This document shows positions 1 to 32,910 of a DNA stretch of 64,000 bases, in pieces. The notes beneath the pieces are model-generated. The model did not search any database, was not told where the DNA came from, and saw only the letters and a list, made by a program, of their open reading frames with translations. Position 1 is the first letter of the stretch, and each line of letters begins with the position of its first letter. Source of the stretch: Crambe crambe (taxonomy: Eukaryota > Porifera > Demospongiae > Poecilosclerida > Crambeidae). Location: the NCBI GenBank assembly GCA_963924555.1, contig OZ004583.1, positions 2,451,501 through 2,515,500 of the forward strand. Reading direction: 5' to 3'. Both the position numbers and the translations under genes were made by a program.

Positions 1-854
1 GCAGGGAGTTTCTCTTACCTTATGGTATGTTGGCTATACTGTTCATGATCGTCTTCGTTCTGCTGCCACCTCTCTTTCTACTTGGAATCCCACAGCTCAT
101 CGATCGCCTTCTCGACAAGGAAGCATTCTCACACTTTAGGAGAATGTGGCCCACTTTATCCATTCATGCCTTCCTGGATGCATTCCAAGGTTATCACAAG
201 CCTAATCGCCGAATTTTTGTTGGACTCTACTTTGGATTTCGTCTCTGCATCATAGCCATTAGTGTGAGCTCAGCTGATTATTTCATTCAGTTCATCACAC
301 AGCAAGTTCTCCTCACTATAATGATTGTTCTCGTGGCTGTTTTCAGGCCTTACAAAAGAGAAGTATTCAACTTTGTCGATACACTCTTATTTCTCAATCT
401 TTCAATAATCAACTCTTTATCCATCATTATTTATGGGCTGTCTCTCTATGCTCAAGGGTTAGACGAAGAAGTGTTCAGAGGTCTCTATTTGACTCAGTAC
501 TGTTTCATTTGGTTCCCTCTCATCTATATGCTTGCTTACTTAGCATTCAAGATTATAGAAAAAGCTGGCCTCTATCGCTGGATCACTGCAAAGATGAAGG
601 TAGGCAATTTGAGCATAAGTTTGAACAATAGTGCTAGTGCAGTTAATGTCGACAAGCTAACAGAGGATGAAGATTTGCTGTCAGACTCAGATTTTTTCAG
701 ACGTGCAGAAGATGGGAATCGGTATCGTTCCTTCATACCCCATCATTCTGACAATGGCGATAAGCAGCGTGGGTCAAAGGCCCACACCAATTTAGTGGGT
801 GTAGCGGATCATAGAGAATTGAGCATGGGGTCATCAGGCATTGGCACCTACTGA
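1..854 (+). CDS. C-terminal exon of a multi-pass membrane protein (5' end outside window)
   Basis: This is an open frame from the left edge to the TGA at 852-854. The frame is open upstream of the first ATG (27), reading REFLLPYG before it, so the ATG is internal and the exon is the 3' part of a larger gene. I count about five hydrophobic segments (residues ~3-23, 62-84, 88-106, 116-140 and 155-178 from the ATG at 27). They are followed by a ~95-residue hydrophilic, acidic/Ser-rich cytosol-like tail. The alternation of hydrophobic helices with short loops such as RPYKREVFN resembles the membrane region at the C-terminus of large repeat-containing receptor-like proteins of sponges and cnidarians. 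I cannot name a function. The reading frame and the membrane nature are seen in the sequence; the family link is inference. Confidence 0.75.
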   Translation, partial: REFLLPYGMLAILFMIVFVLLPPLFLLGIPQLIDRLLDKEAFSHFRRMWPTLSIHAFLDAFQGYHKPNRRIFVGLYFGFRLCIIAISVSSADYFIQFITQQVLLTIMIVLVAVFRPYKREVFNFVDTLLFLNLSIINSLSIIIYGLSLYAQGLDEEVFRGLYLTQYCFIWFPLIYMLAYLAFKIIEKAGLYRWITAKMKVGNLSISLNNSASAVNVDKLTEDEDLLSDSDFFRRAEDGNRYRSFIPHHSDNGDKQRGSKAHTNLVGVADHRELSMGSSGIGTY

Positions 855-1741
855 TCTGAATAGTTGATAATAGCTAGAAGTAGCTGCACTACATGAACAC
901 CTGTGAAAAGCTAATAATTTGTGTGTATTTTTCAAGCGAGGAAGGATGGTTACTTAAAAAGGTTAGCTACGTCATACGTGTTTAGGGAAATAGCCATGCA
1001 CTCAAGGACAGAGTTTTACACATGCCGCTCTTCCTATTATGGGATTTCACTTGCTTAGTAGTATTACTTATGTTGCACGTTGACCTCATACAGCACTGCT
1101 GATACTGTAACAATGGCCACAGAATGTGTTGCCATAAGGCCACAGTAATTTATTGAACTGTTTCTCAGGCCCTCCCTCCTCAAATTTTGATGCCTCCTTA
1201 AGAAGGGTCAAAGTTCAAATTAGCTCTCTTATAATAGCTACATCTCTTCGAAAATGGCATTTGACTACACCCTTTTTATACCTCCCTCCTCAATATTTGT
1301 GGACGATTTTTATATGAGAAACAAGGAATTAAGTTACCATGGTTAATATAATTAAATTTGGGAACACCCCTTTAATTAAATAAATACTCCCTACCTACTC
1401 AAATTTTTGACAGTCTTTGCCTGAGAAACAAGTAATTTATTCACCATGGCCTAATGGCTACGTTGAAGCTTGCAAGAGACCAATATATTGTGTGTAATGA
1501 ATTTTATCAGCAAAAACTAAACAAACAACTATGAATAATCATAATGATTTTTTCAAAAATTAATTTGGGGGCCAAGAAATATAGTAGCAAAAATTAATAA
1601 TTAAGGAGAGCAAAAAACTAGAAAATGATGTACAAAAAGTATTAGAAAAGGGAAAATGATGATGTGAAAAAAATAAGTTATTAGCTAGCTATAATTATTG
1701 TTGGTTGGTTTTTTTGTTCTTTTTTTTTTTTTTTTTTTTGT
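855..1741. other. Intergenic, convergent 3' ends, with a MITE-like element
   Basis: This is the gap between the + strand membrane-protein gene and the 3' end of the - strand TTLL gene. It contains the palindromic element annotated at 1136-1453 and a T-rich run at 1708-1739. I see no other gene. Confidence 0.6.
1136..1453. mobile_element. MITE-like element with terminal inverted repeats, copy 1
   Basis: The left end (AAGGCCACAGTAATTTATT then GTTTCTCAGGC) is the inverse complement of the right end (GCCTGAGAAACAAGTAATTT then CCATGGCCT), giving TIRs of about 35 bp with a few mismatches. There is no coding capacity. A second copy of the same family, in opposite internal orientation, lies at 58152-58485 and shares the ends and internal blocks such as CTTCGAAAATGGCATTT. 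The size (~320 bp) and TIRs fit a non-autonomous DNA transposon; I did not define the target duplication. Confidence 0.7.
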
Positions 1742-2547
1742 CTAGTTTTTATGAATCATTTTGAGTGTGTTGGTGTGGTTGTCACTTGTTGTATTGTTAT
1801 AATTGAGAATTTTAGTAGCCAACTTGTCCATCATAATTGCAGGTCCAGTGCTGTGATCAGTAACTAACTTCTCCCCCACCACAGCTGGCACTGGTCCAGT
1901 GCTGCGATCAGTAACTAACTTCTCCCCGACCACTGCTGGCGCTGGTGCAGTGCTGCGATCAATAACTAACTTCTCCCCCACCACAGCTGGCACTGGTGCA
2001 GTGCTGTGATCAGTAGCAGTGCACAGAGAGGAGCCAGGCTGGTTCTTGCGTTTAGCTATGGCCGAACCTTTCACACACAACTGAATCCCCACATAGGGAG
2101 GCACATCAATCCTAGCCTGGAAAGGATATAACTTTTGGCTAACTGTTCAGAGTATAAAATGAATGACTGTACTTTAGTGCATCATTCAACCTCTGTATTG
2201 AGGACACCTCTACACTAAGGACAATCCCAAAGTGTCCACAATAGAGAGGTTCCACTGTACTTTAGTGCATCATTCAACCTCTTCCCCTACTGTAACTATA
2301 ATGTGTTGCATTTCCCTTCTAGTGTAGCTAACTAGTAATTATTCTCTCACCTGCTTGTATGCCAGCTCAAATCGACCAATGTCACAAGATTTATTTTCTC
2401 TTCTGTCGATCACAACTAATTAAAAAGGAAGCTAATTTTTTTAAAAATCCAAACCCACCAACCATAATAATTATCATGGTTCATACTATACTCTCTTACT
2501 AATAAATAAATAAATAAATAAATAAATAAAATAAATAAATAAATAGA

Positions 2548-2590
<43 letters not shown>

Positions 2591-4665
2591 AACCAAACCA
2601 GTGATCAAGTACATACACATGGAACACACATTAGCTACATTACCTTTTACAGTATCCTCTAACACTTGGCGACAGAGCCTAGCAGTGACTTCTGTGCTGG
2701 CTTCCATGGTGGGGCTTGAGTTGATCTCTATCAACCATGGGCGCAGGTCACTGCTGATCATGAAGTCGGCCCCATACAGCTCAAAACAGTTCTGACATGG
2801 AGAAGTAGAGTAGGATATGCAACAACAAATCATTTGAAAGCTATAGTTAATGAGTGTTGTTGTTGTTATTGTTGTTGTTGTTGTTGTTGTCGTCGTCATC
2901 ATTGTTGTTACTGTTTAATTATCATAGTGTGTCTTCCTGTGTAACTAGCTAGCTACCTTTTTCTGTTCCACTTCATCTTGAATGACTTGTAGAACGTTGA
3001 TGAGGGCTTTCTTCATTCCAGGATAAATCACCTCTTTCCAGCAGTTTCCCTCACCTATTGAGCTGTGTGTGTGTGTTTCATTATTGAAGCTGTTAGAATA
3101 ATGCTCTTTCCAGTTCTTAAATGATCTATAATAAATTACGAATACAATCATGTACTTTTTGTACCAGCACGATCAAATAATTATGGTGGTGCAATCTCTG
3201 GAGTATCTCTGGTAAAGATCCCTAGCCACTAATATAAGTGACACTATTAGCTCCCAACAAAGAACATCCTTCTTTCATTGTACCAAAAAATAACTCCCCT
3301 ATGGAAGAAACAGTCCCAATGTGTCTCCATTATTTGAGGTTCCACACTGAGTAAAAGTGGAACATTACCTTTCTAACTATAACAAAACAAAACTTCCATA
3401 ATACTTAGATTGCAATACAGGACACTCTGGGGGCAGCCATTTTTGTCCCCTTGTAGAAAGGGTTGCCCTATCTCTAGAGGTAAAAAATATTAACATTTGG
3501 GTTGTGTCCTCTTCTTGGAAGGTTCCTTTTATTATTCCCAAATAAGGAACCTTGATCATCAGGACACTTAATCAAGATACTTGATCAGGATACTTGATCA
3601 GGACGCTTAATGATCAGGATACTTATCAGGACACTTGATCAGGAAACTTGATCAGGACACTTAATGATCAGGATACTTGATCAGGATATTTGATCAGGAC
3701 ACTGATCAGGATATTTGACTATTTTTCTGGTCCCGTATTGAGAACTTAATTTCCACTGGATCCTACGTACATAGCTGATATTGTGGGCCGATTAATATTA
3801 GTGATCGATGCAGCATGCACTTACCCGAGGTAATTCTGGAATGTTTGATCATCCCACATGTTCTTTGAAGGGAGAGATTCTGATCGAGATGGATCATTCT
3901 CATAATGTTTTTGCACACTATTGTTGCACAAATGCACGCTCCTGCAGGGAATGTAGATCAAGTATATTGTTAGCTAGCGAATTTGAAGTCTCTGATGGAA
4001 TCATTGGACACACTTACACGTCTAATCTGTCCAGAGTGAAAGGCTGTGAAGAGAACCGCAAGTAACAATCCTGCATGGAGGAATGAAATAGATTTTTGAT
4101 GCAAGCTATAATATACATGATACACATCTACCTCCCAGTTCAGATGTGTATAATGGGATCAAATTTGATTGCTCACAATAAAATTTTGCTGGATATCAGG
4201 TACTATCCCAGCCCAAGTCCTAGCCCTAGCCCCAGCCATAACCCCAGCCCCAGCCATAACCCCAGCCTCCTCATGCACTGATATTCTTAGTTAGACCCTC
4301 CTATTGAATGAAGGCTTTGTATGAATTTAGGTACCTTATACATCCACATGGTAAGAGGATTCCAGTCAGTCACGAGGAACCACTGTCTGATGTCGAACTT
4401 TGTGTTGTGGATCAGCAGGGGTCTCTCTATGTACTTCTGGACCACCCAGCGATTGGTCCTCCTCACCACCGAGTTCCCACCTGCTATTGCAAGGATGTCT
4501 TCCATACGAGTAGCACATCTAATACCTGCAAAGAAGATGAAGAAGATGGATAAGCGATGATGAAGAAGAAGGGTAATACTCTCTTTTTTTCACTCTGAGT
4601 CCCTAAATATCGACTAGAGAGAATGACATGCATGATACAACAACAACAACAACAATAATAACATC

Positions 4666-4697
<32 letters not shown>

Positions 4698-7600
4698 ATC
4701 AGAGAGAGTGCATGATATTTTTCTTGTACCTCTTCCACGTGAAGAAGCCCCTGGCTTCAGTATCCAGATGTTATCATGACCATCAATGCCATACTGGGGG
4801 AATTTCTCCTCAATCTTTCATAGGGACAAAAGTCAACAGTGCATGGCAACATAAGAGTAATTCTACCAAATTTCATGCAGTCAGTGAAAAGGCTATAATA
4901 CATTGTGAGGTAATAGAGGGTTGTCAATTGAGCTAGTGAAATTATAATGTAAGATATTGGTTCAGAAATGTTATACACATTAAAAATATCCAAACCTTTG
5001 AACAAAGGACTATTTAGTTAATTGTACTTTTTTTCCTAAAGAGGACAAAAGATGAAATGACTTGGTCCCAATAATGAATCATGGCAGAGGCTTTTTTTTA
5101 TAGCGTCGATCAAACTCTCAGAACTTTCAATGGGTTATACTGTATTGTAATTCCTAAATAATACAGCCCATGCATATGTAGCTATACTAGCTAAGCATTG
5201 AAATCTCTGTAAAGTCTCAAATTAATTTTAACCTCCACATAATACACTTTGAGGGAATGGCCTATTATAGTATGACATTCCTACGTGCATCATTCACCAC
5301 TTACCTCTCGGAGCACATTGTTTATCTGGTAAACCAGCTCAGGATTACAAGCCACTTTTCTATTTGCACTACGTATATAAATTTTGACAGATACAGTAGA
5401 ATCAATGGTTATTAGAATGCTAGAATATTATATATACTTGACTATACATATTTAACAGCAATGGATAGAATCACATCAACGGTTATTAATAATACTGTAT
5501 ACTTGACTGTGCATACATTTGACAGATACATACTTGACTGTATATACACTTGACAGATACATAGAATCAGAATGCTTAGCTATAGACCTGTTCATTGCCA
5601 CCACCCATAGATCAGGAATACATGTAAGCAACATGTAACCTCTTTAGGGAGATTGTAATAGCAGGAATAGGTGATTTAATATAGGCCAAGGGTACAGCAG
5701 GTCATGTACCAGTTCTTATTAGTTCCTATTACTTGTCATTGCAGGGATGTTGTGATCTGAATACGGTTGTGTACTGTTATGGTGATGGTCAGTGCACTAG
5801 CAACATCAACCCATCAACTACCGCTGGAGAGGTAAATTACAAGTCTATCTTAACTATAGGTGCACTGAATGACACCACTCCTCCCTCCATACACACAGTC
5901 AGTGCATTATGAGCAGCTAGAACCCCTCATTATTAACTTTCTGAGAACTTACTTGACTTTGTGATAGTACTCCACTATGATGTCCCACTCAGAATCCAGT
6001 ATTTTGGGACACTACAAAAGGAAAGAAAAAGAGAGTCAGTGTAAGTGCTGGCTACATGTTTTGGAGTAATGGTAATTTTCTAAATCACATAAAATAGTGC
6101 CCGATGCTAAATCATAATGACAAACTGTAATCTATCTCTTGAGGTCATGTCTTTATGAGATACTCTACTGTTATAATTGTTACCTACAATGATTTAATAG
6201 GGTGTCAGCAATTGGGTGATTTTGTTACTCAAAATATAGATTGTAGAATCTTACGAGGTGGAGGTCAGAGTTCTCTATGTCGTCATGGTACTTGGAGCCC
6301 AGGTAAGCCTCTCCGGCTTTCAGAGCCAGCTGCACCACTCTCTCAAGTGTCTCGGGATTAACTTCAACATTATTTGTATCTTGTAATAAACTGCAGAAAC
6401 CATATCGCATGGTTAGATGGCTTACCATTCCATACAGTATGTCACACTTAAGCTAGATTTGATGCCAATTTTTTTGGTCACCTTCTTTCATATTAATATT
6501 TTTTTTTGGCTCCCTGTGTGTGTATACATGAAGCCTTGGGACTATGGTATATTGAAGCATCAATTTCTTCCTGGGGAATATCACCTAGAATTGTTGGGCC
6601 AAATTTATGTAGGGGAAGAACCATATTCATTTCTTAGCAGGAAACGATGGGACTGCTATATTGTACCGTACTACCATGAAGTGAGAACTACAGTTGTTGT
6701 TTTTATGTTCAACAACCAGGAGAATTAATGACAAAGAGGAACTTCAGTGAGCTCACTTTGCAATGCTAGGAGTCAGACCCTGAGAGTGACGCTCAGAAAG
6801 AATCTTGAGCATGCTCACTGCTGCAGTGAATCGGTAGTCATCTGGAACAAGTAAGCAAATCAAATAAATGATATGACCACCTTCAGCATGCACCGATAAT
6901 GTTGAAACTGCAACCCACCTATGAACATTTCTTTTTCCTCATCGTATCCGAGCCGATAGCATCGTGGGAAAAATGTATCAGGGTCTGTGTCTCCATACCA
7001 CAGCAAGTTCTGAAGATTCCCACATAAGTCATCCTAAAAGAAATAATCAGAGCTGTGACCACATCTACCATTTCAGAAGAGTTATTATTAGATAGGTGCT
7101 AGGGACTGATTGTAGTCCTGTACTAGGCTCCTGTATACATACCTTCCTCTAGTGTGCATTAAATGAAATACTGAACATTTTCTAATTGTGCGGATTATTA
7201 TGATAATTATATTGGCCTGATCCTGGATTCTTGATCAGGATCGAGAGCTCACCTTGGTAGTGAAGGAAGAGACCTTAGCAAAGTGGTTTGTGACAGTGGA
7301 CTTGTGGAGGGTGTCAAACACTGACGGATCACGGTACAGAGTCCACACAAAGTTAGGAGTACAGTTGCGTACGTTGCGAGACTAAGCAAGGAGAGAAAAG
7401 AGAGAAAAGAAAAATTATAATTATCATTATAATGTTGTCCTTGACTACTGTAGCTTGGATTGTATCACGGAACCTTAGCTCTGTAGCTATTAATAAGCGT
7501 GACTCACCACCAAGCAGTATTCTTCTTCATCGCTGTATTCATCATCAGAGAGTCCAAGATCTAAATCCACATCTGAGTCGTCATCGTCATCATCATCATC

Positions 7601-10600
7601 CCCATCATCATCATCATTGTTTTCCTCCTCTTCCTCCTCCTCCTCTTCTCCACCGTTCCTAACAACTTTTAATCTCCCCTTTGGTGCCTGTGTGCTCCTT
7701 TTGGGCGGAGTCGTCTTGGTAGTGCTTTGAGCGCTCGTCCTGGCAGTGCCGCTGCTGCTGTTGTTGTTCTTATTCTTGTAGTAGTCAAACTCCACCCAGC
7801 CTCTGTTGCGAAGGCACCTCCGAAGCAAACGGTAACCTCCTTGAATCAGAAATACTTTCTTCTCCTGTGGAACAAGAATATTGTGTATTAACATTATGTA
7901 TACGTATGTAGCTATGTAGGTGATAACAATTAGCAAATCATTAATGGAACATAATGCTGAACCTCTCATGTTAAATATTCAGGGATTGTCTTATTTTGCT
8001 AGTTATGTAGTTGAGAGGTGGGGGATTGATCATTACAAAAAGTGACGATCTACAGTTTTTCTCACCTTAATCTTCTGCTCAGCTATCATTTTAGCACGTT
8101 TGAATCTGTCACTCTCACTCAGTGTAGAAAATTTGGCACTTCCAAATGATGCCTTGTTATCAGTTTTGGTACGAGATCTCTTTCCAGCACTGTCATCAAT
8201 CTGACATCTCTTCCTTACAGATCCATTTTTTGTTTTGGGTCCTACAAGTGTGCTAATGGGGAAGACGTTCATTCTTTTTTGATGGGTCATATTTGTACAT
8301 GATTTTGTGGCTAAATTTTTTGCACTATGGCTGTGACCAGCAGATGCCTGCATCTTGGAAAAAGGAGGTGTTGCTGTTGGTGGCGTGCCGGCAGAAGAGG
8401 CAGATTGAGAGGAGTCATCAGTTTCTATGCGATTCAAGAAAGCTGGTCTCGACCTCTTCTTTAGTGGCTCCTTTTGTGTTCCAGCTTCAGCGATTTTAGC
8501 CTACAGATGTGCATATGGAAAGTAGCTACAACACTTGAGGATATGCATGCAGTGTTCTGCAGTGTTACTGTACATTGGCTAATGAAACAGCACTCAGCCC
8601 TCTCTATAGCTATACATGTCTATAACTGAGAATTAATCTACTAGTTTAACCAAGAATGCCCAGCCTCTAAGTCTTTAGGCAGTATCTAGAGTTGTGGCCA
8701 TAATATAATAATATGGTCACAAACTAGATTATACATGGTCACAAGATAGCCTCGTCCCCAGGCCCTCCTTTTTAAATTATGATTGTGGAGGGCCTGGTAC
8801 GCGAAAATGTCGCAAAATCATAGTGTGGGTGTGTCCAAGGAAACGCATTCCCATTGCATACGTCACCATGACGAATCGGTAGCACGACCACGCACTAGCA
8901 CATGGCCCAGCTCGGCCTAAGAAAGAAGAGCCACTGAGCTGCCACTGAATTCGAGTTTTGCTATGCTTTGCTAGCCTAGCACTAGATAGTATCATATGTA
9001 GCTGCCTATCGTTAGATAGTAAAGCTATCAAGTAGTCTAGATTTTAGGCTTAGCTGGATTATAAATAGATCGGCCTCAGAATTCTTCACGAGTTTTAGTA
9101 AGTCCTTGGTTGTATAGCCATAGCAAATTGGTCTTTTTGTTGTAGCGAAACAGCAGAAGTTCTTCTGAACACCTGGTGCCTTTAGGTCGATCCTTAGTCG
9201 CTCCAGTCCGTAGGCCCAAATGCGTGGGCATGGTCATAATGCTCTCGTGCACTGCCCATGCCCAATTAAGACGGTTCTACCCCAGTTCTATATCCCCCGT
9301 AACTTCGCGTACCAGGCCCTCCACATTCATAACTAAAAGAGGGCCTGGGGGGACGAGGCTAGTCACAAGATCCCTTGTAATAACCTTTTGAACCTCTGCC
9401 CCCTATTCTTTAATTATCGTTTCCATTCAGTACTTACAACCGTCTTCTTCTTCTTCTCTAGATGCATCTTCTGTCTCTTCTCGAAACTTGTGCCAAGTGA
9501 TTGAGCAATGCGAAGGCTTCTCTCGGACACCCGAGGCTTGAAAGTGTAATTCGAATTAACCTCAGCATTTTTCTTTGCTGCCTGCTCAGCATTTCGTGCC
9601 CGCACCTGGAAAAGATGGATTAGATGGAGGCATAACTACAAGATCAAACCCCCAGCCTCATAGCTATTCAGGCTTATTATTCTTACGTGCATAAAGGGAT
9701 TTGGGAATAAGTCTATACTGTACTATGTACATACCCTTATTTGAATGTCTTTACAAGCACAATTATTCTGAGAGTTGCATTGAGGTAGGCAAACAGTGAG
9801 TGAGCTATCAACATTATAACCATTAGTTCAAGCAAAGTGGCTTCTTTTGTAGTTTTAATTGTGTCATTATTAGTAGTGGAAAATGAGATATTCTAGTCTT
9901 TAATTATAGTTGTACCAGAACATCCTTTCACCATTACTCTCTGTATAGCTACATCAATGAGAACACTTTAAACATATGTAATTGCAACATCTCGAAGCAT
10001 AAAATATAAATATGGACAGATAAAATATTTATATTTCTTCACATTAGCTATTTATTGGAGTCACATGCTTTTCAGCTGGATCTCTTGATACCTTGTACAT
10101 ACGTATTAAAGCCTTCCCACTATAATGGTGGTTTCTCAGACTTATCTACTTCAAGAATCACACTTTATGACTAACCTCATGGATTTTGCTAGCTCTCTCC
10201 TGTGCCAGCTTGATGCTATGGGCATTGATCCTAGGACTAAACGTACAATCGCCCCTAGAAATCTCTTGACTTGCTTTCTTTTTCTTTTCTGACAGCCTGT
10301 TAAAGAGTGGTACGCACTGACGCCTGCTACGAGAGGCGATCTGCAAGCTCTTGGGATTCATCACCGGCCGGAAGGTCATCTCTTTCGTTAAATCCCTCGC
10401 CACTTTCCTGTGAAATGAAGAGCGTTTCAATGCCTGTGATCCATTCCCACAAGCCACGGGTTGATCCCTCTTATTATCTGAGCATTCTCCTCCTAGTGGA
10501 CAAGTCATCCCTTCACTCTGAGTGCTGCTTCTTTCACTTAGACTATATAGAGATGAACACAAAATATCAGATGAATAAACGACAGGTTCGATACCAAGTA

Positions 10601-11216
10601 ATTGCTCAACAGGTTCAAGTTGCACACTAGGGGCATATTCTACACCCTGATCACGATGTTCTGGAGTCTTTATAATACGAAGTTCATTCAGTGGAGTTCT
10701 TTTTGGTGATGAAGGGACGACGGTTGCAAATTCTGCATTTGGAGAACCGTTATAATAGTTGGTAGGATAGCTGGCCAAGTTTTGATGGACAGGAGACTGG
10801 GTTAGAGCTATACATCTTGCCCTGGCACCTATTGGAGTTGCACTTAATGCTCTTACAAAGAAAGGGGCTGGAGCTGCAACATGAGAAGGTGAGTTCTTTG
10901 GGCTCACAGGAGCTGGTGAGTCTAATCGATTGTGTCCACATCTTGCAGGCGAATTCTTTGGGCTCACAGGAGTTGGTGAGTCTAAGCCATTTCTTCCAGG
11001 CAAATTCTTTGGGCTCACAGGAGCCGGTGAGTCTAAGAGATCGTGTCCATTTCTTGCAGGCGAATATAGTTTAGGTAACCCTAACACCTCAGGGAAACTT
11101 TCAGAGCGTGGTCTGATGGCCATGCTCCTGGCTATCAGAGGCTCCGTAGCTGCATCTATGTCGTTTCCGGGCGTGAATCCCGTTGCGGAGCGGAGAGGAG
11201 ACGCGACCACTGCCAT
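1742..11216 (-). CDS. Tubulin tyrosine ligase-like protein, TTLL3/TTLL8-type glycylase (18 exons, ~1239 aa)
   Basis: Exons (- strand, 5' to 3'): 11216-10176, 9605-9438, 8500-8066, 7864-7508, 7381-7253, 7033-6919, 6841-6757, 6390-6255, 6011-5953, 5359-5305, 4814-4730, 4525-4335, 4070-4018, 3941-3825, 3062-2957, 2791-2644, 2415-2351, 2116-1742. All junctions are GT-AG and the phases join without a break. The TTL core shows the ATP-grasp signatures [38 protein letters not shown] and [12 protein letters not shown]...[11 protein letters not shown]. Upstream, [21 protein letters not shown] and FPRCYRLG are typical of TTLL3/8, which add glycine to tubulin in cilia. The first exons encode a disordered region with three LDSPxPVSPKNxP repeats and three TFxPxxxxxSxxIA motifs; joining them to the TTL core rests on phase only. 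Exon 4 has a long Glu/Asp run. The start at 11216 is the first ATG in frame, since 11256-11258 is TTG. The C-terminus carries four ~17-residue [14 protein letters not shown] repeats. Confidence 0.88.
1816..2016 (-). repeat. Coding minisatellite in the last TTLL exon (~51-bp unit, 4 copies)
   Basis: Four near-identical units encode ST(A/G)[14 protein letters not shown]/H in the TTLL C-terminal tail. The unit length is a multiple of three, so copy-number change keeps the frame. Confidence 0.85.
2500..2592. repeat. (TAAA)n microsatellite in TTLL intron
   Basis: AAAT/TAAA tetranucleotide run with a few interruptions, directly beside the exon at 2644-2791. Long translations across it are artefacts of the repeat. 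Confidence 0.95.
2857..2890. repeat. (TTG)n microsatellite in TTLL intron
   Basis: Trinucleotide run GTTGTTGTT with CGTCGTCATC at its right end. It lies in the intron between exons 2791-2644 and 3062-2957. Confidence 0.9.
3565..3714. repeat. Minisatellite of ~14-bp units (ACTTGATCAGGA) in TTLL intron
   Basis: About ten degenerate tandem copies of acttgatcaggaY, each containing the palindrome TGATCA. No coding role. Confidence 0.9.
4203..4267. repeat. CCAGCC-rich short tandem repeat
   Basis: Tandem CCAGCC/CCTAGCC hexamer-like units, then two copies of CCCCAGCCATAA. It lies in the intron between exons 4525-4335 and 4070-4018. Confidence 0.8.
4636..4697. repeat. (CAA)n microsatellite
   Basis: CAACAACAA run with ATAATAACAT interruptions, next to the donor of the exon at 4814-4730. 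Confidence 0.9.
8748..9360. mobile_element. Non-autonomous TIR transposon, Mutator-like by target-site length
   Basis: The left end AGCCTCGTCCCCAGGCCCTC and the right end GGGCCTGGGGGGACGAGGCT are inverse complements. The similarity continues inward for about 70 bp (TGTGGAGGGCCTGGTACGCG near the left, CGCGTACCAGGCCCTCCACA near the right). The element is flanked by GTCACAAGA at 8738-8746 and again at 9362-9370, a 9-bp target duplication. It sits in a TTLL intron and has no credible reading frame. Long TIRs with a 9-bp duplication are what Mutator-like elements make; the superfamily is inferred. Confidence 0.8.
10866..11065 (-). repeat. Coding tandem repeat in TTLL exon 1 (~57-60-bp units)
   Basis: Three units encode LDSPxPVSPKNxP plus a short Asn/Gly/Arg spacer. 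The SP and SPK steps look like proline-directed kinase or microtubule-binding type sequence; that reading is inference. Confidence 0.8.
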
Positions 11217-11507
11217 CACGGCGTTCAGAGCGGAGCGCAAACCTCCGATCGCTTCCAAGAGAAGCCTTAGTACATTTAAAAGCTAAAAAGCTTTGATTGT
11301 GCAAAGAATATAATATTCATTACAATGCATGATGACAAAGATGTGAGTTTCCATGGTGATGATTGTAATTAATTTTTCACGTGACCACGCCACACCCCCA
11401 CGTGGTGAATATCTAGATCAAAGGATTGAGTAATTCATCGCCGTTCCTTTTAGCTACAGTATTCATTTGGTCGTAGTAGAGTATCTACTGGGCTTGGTCA
11501 CTCACAA
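11217..11507. promoter_or_regulatory. Bidirectional promoter between TTLL and ALDH1L genes
   Basis: Only 291 bp separate the divergent start codons of the TTLL gene (11216, -) and the ALDH1L gene (11508, +), so both 5' UTRs and core promoters must lie here or overlap. Two E-boxes CACGTG occur at 11378-11383 and 11399-11404, 21 bp apart centre to centre. The first sits in TCACGTGACC, a USF/MITF/TFE-type site. No clear TATA box is seen. Confidence 0.65.
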
Positions 11508-32827
<21,320 letters not shown>

Positions 32828-32878
32828 ACATACTTCAAACCTCTTATTAGTATGTGTGTAGTAGTCCTGTACCAAGAA

Positions 32879-32910
<32 letters not shown>

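Noticed and set aside
7432..7662. 76-codon + strand His-rich frame
   Set aside because: Complement of the Asp/Glu-rich TTLL exon 7864-7508.
8777..9391. 84- and 71-codon frames
   Set aside because: They lie inside or across the end of the TIR element at 8748-9360 and show no family features.
11101..11304. 67-codon - strand frame starting with an ATG upstream of TTLL exon 1
   Set aside because: It is in another frame from the long TTLL exon and stops early; the TTLL start is better placed at 11216.
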